Assembly (NCBI GenBank): GCA_017303855.1
Contig: JAFLBL010000003.1
Coordinates: 289,618-353,617 of the forward strand
Source: Chitinophagales bacterium
GTDB lineage: Bacteria; Bacteroidota; Bacteroidia; Chitinophagales; Chitinophagaceae
Reading direction: 5' to 3'
Length of the DNA stretch: 64,000 nt
Positions 63,388 to 64,000 of this stretch are shown here, in pieces (the first letter of the stretch is position 1; each line of letters starts with the position of its first letter). Under the pieces are notes generated by a model. It was given only the letters and a program-made list of their open reading frames with translations. It was not told the DNA's origin and did no database searches. The position numbers and the translations under genes are program-made.

Positions 63388-63400
63388 TTACCTGCTATGC
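63193..63400 (+). mobile_element. attC-like site 2
   Basis: About 208 bp. Left arm ACAACAGCAGGCAAC (63193-63207), 3-nt spacer, inner arm 63211-63228; right inner arm 63364-63381, spacer TGTCC, then G63387|TTACC. Inner arms match at 16 of 18, with mismatches at positions 4 and 13, the same as in site 1. Further short inverted repeats fill the middle. Confidence 0.75.
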
Positions 63401-63557
63401 CTTGAGCGGACTTTTTAGCAGTAAGTTGTTTCCGGTCAGCACATCACTAAAGCTGACCTTGATATGCTAATAAAAGTCAGAAAAGTCGCTCATGGGCCGG
63501 GTAGATTTAACAGAGCTTTCGTGGGGATGGAAAAGTCTTAACCTATTGAACTTTTTT
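63388..63557 (+). other. Cassette 3: ORF-less and structured
   Basis: About 170 bp between boundary G63387 and GCACAGCAGGTAAC at 63558. The start GTTACCTGCTATGC (63387-63400) is complementary, with one mismatch, to the latter. Inside are nested inverted repeats: GACTTTTTAGCA with TGCTAATAAAAGTC, TGAGCGG with CGCTCA, and GGTCAGC with GCTGACC (perfect, 63437-63461). A small RNA cargo is possible. Confidence 0.55.
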
Positions 63558-63597
63558 GCACAGCAGGTAACATAGGGTTCCTATGTAAAGCGGTAGG
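63558..63597 (+). mobile_element. attC-like site 3, left half only
   Basis: GCACAGCAGGTAAC (63558-63571), a 3-nt spacer ATA, then GGGTTCCTATGTA with T and A at positions 4 and 13, as in the left inner arms of sites 1 and 2. The matching right half was not found before 64000. Confidence 0.45.
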
Positions 63598-64000
63598 AAC
63601 GGCCTCCTTTTTATTTGGAGTGAGTTTACTGAGGATGAATGGTCTTGGGGTCGATATAGTATAACGCTGAAGCTTTGAATGATTGCAATTGCTGAAGCCT
63701 GGACATAGAAAGGCGATGCTGCAATCATTCAAAGATGCAGCGGAATGTATTTCATTCAGTACTTTAAACCCAGGCTCCTATATGCAGTCTGTCAGTCTGC
63801 TGACAGCTGCCGGCAACAGTTTGTTTATAAAGCAAAAAGAGCAGCTGCCTGCTTTGCGATATGGCTCAGGTTGTTTATACCTGACCACCACCCATGTTTT
63901 GCAGTCTGCTCTGTGAAAACATTTATACGGGTTCTAAAGCGGAATGAATTTTATGACTGATCCTGTATGGCTGACCTTTTTTTATTACTGATAATATACG

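Larger units (their letters stand above)
63190..64000. other. Gene-free right end of the window (attC-like site 2, cassette 3 and unassigned)
   Basis: No convincing ORF in 811 bp. It contains attC-like site 2, the structured cassette 3, the left half of a third attC-like site and, near 63666-63741, an inverted repeat with 22-bp arms and a 32-nt loop. Short frames in 63683-63960 have no supporting features. Confidence 0.55.

Noticed and set aside
63765..63785. AGGCTCCTATATG considered as the right arm of the third attC-like site
   Set aside because: It matches the expected arm in direct rather than inverted orientation, and no TGNCC-GTT boundary follows.
63800..63820. GCCGGCAACAGTTTG considered as a fourth attC-like left arm
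   Set aside because: It resembles the left arms, but no cassette start complementary to it is found upstream.
63683..63960. Two plus-strand frames of about 70-77 codons near the right edge
   Set aside because: They overlap in different frames, have no usable ribosome binding site and no family signs, and one spans a hairpin arm.

Overview
This window is chromosomal DNA from a member of the Bacteroidota, most likely a Chitinophagaceae-like soil or freshwater bacterium. The evidence is a GLPGLI-family protein, two giant outer-membrane beta-barrel proteins with carboxypeptidase-regulatory N-termini, a PadR/PspC pair, a Rho factor with the long lysine/glutamate-rich N-terminal insertion seen in this phylum, and -7 promoter boxes of the TAnnTTTG type. 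I see no rRNA, tRNA, CRISPR array, prophage or insertion sequence.

Layout. 1-6604 (minus strand) is a tight six-gene operon: a PqqD-like 80-aa protein, an ATP-grasp ligase, a PLP decarboxylase of the diaminopimelate-decarboxylase fold, a urea-transporter/M23-peptidase fusion, a TPR plus outer-membrane barrel protein, and a TPR protein cut by the window edge. It looks like an uncharacterised envelope or small-molecule system. 6638-9767 holds an acetyltransferase and an ECF sigma operon with a small membrane protein, a Spy-like protein, a DUF2202 protein and a glycine-rich secreted protein. 9951-15516 holds a SulP transporter, a lipoprotein, a dihaem cytochrome c, a PagL-like lipid A deacylase and nagA. 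15657-21755 carries two two-component systems (OmpR/HisKA type and LytTR/LytS type) around a GLPGLI protein. 22180-37270 carries a helical secreted protein, a tail-specific protease, a YitT protein, two paralogous outer-membrane barrel proteins and a SWIM-SNF2 helicase. 37474-48650 holds housekeeping genes (comB-like, gcvT, PspC/PadR, DUF3089 lipase-like, two GT-C-like membrane proteins, ExbD, universal stress protein). 48695-59616 holds a 1450-aa exported TPR-CHAT protein, asnS, rho, the tRNA 2-selenouridine synthase gene and a secreted protein.

The most striking part is 60054-63571. A tyrosine recombinase gene is followed, in the same orientation, by single-gene AT-rich cassettes separated by two attC-like sites of about 208 bp. 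Each cassette begins with GTT plus about 11 bases that are complementary to the first 14-15 bases of its own attC-like site. All three such pairs have a single mismatch, at the same position (base 11). The inner arms of the two complete sites also mismatch at identical positions (4 and 13) and have the same 3-nt and 5-nt spacers. This is the logic of an integron, with longer recombination arms than the classical type. Two cassettes carry genes (a lipoprotein and a 290-aa protein); a third appears to have no ORF and is highly structured.

A second window-wide feature is a set of short imperfect tandem arrays of 7-bp (once 8-bp) units. Many start at or next to a stop codon, and two sit in frame inside the selenouridine synthase gene. 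They resemble the STRR heptamer repeats known from cyanobacteria.
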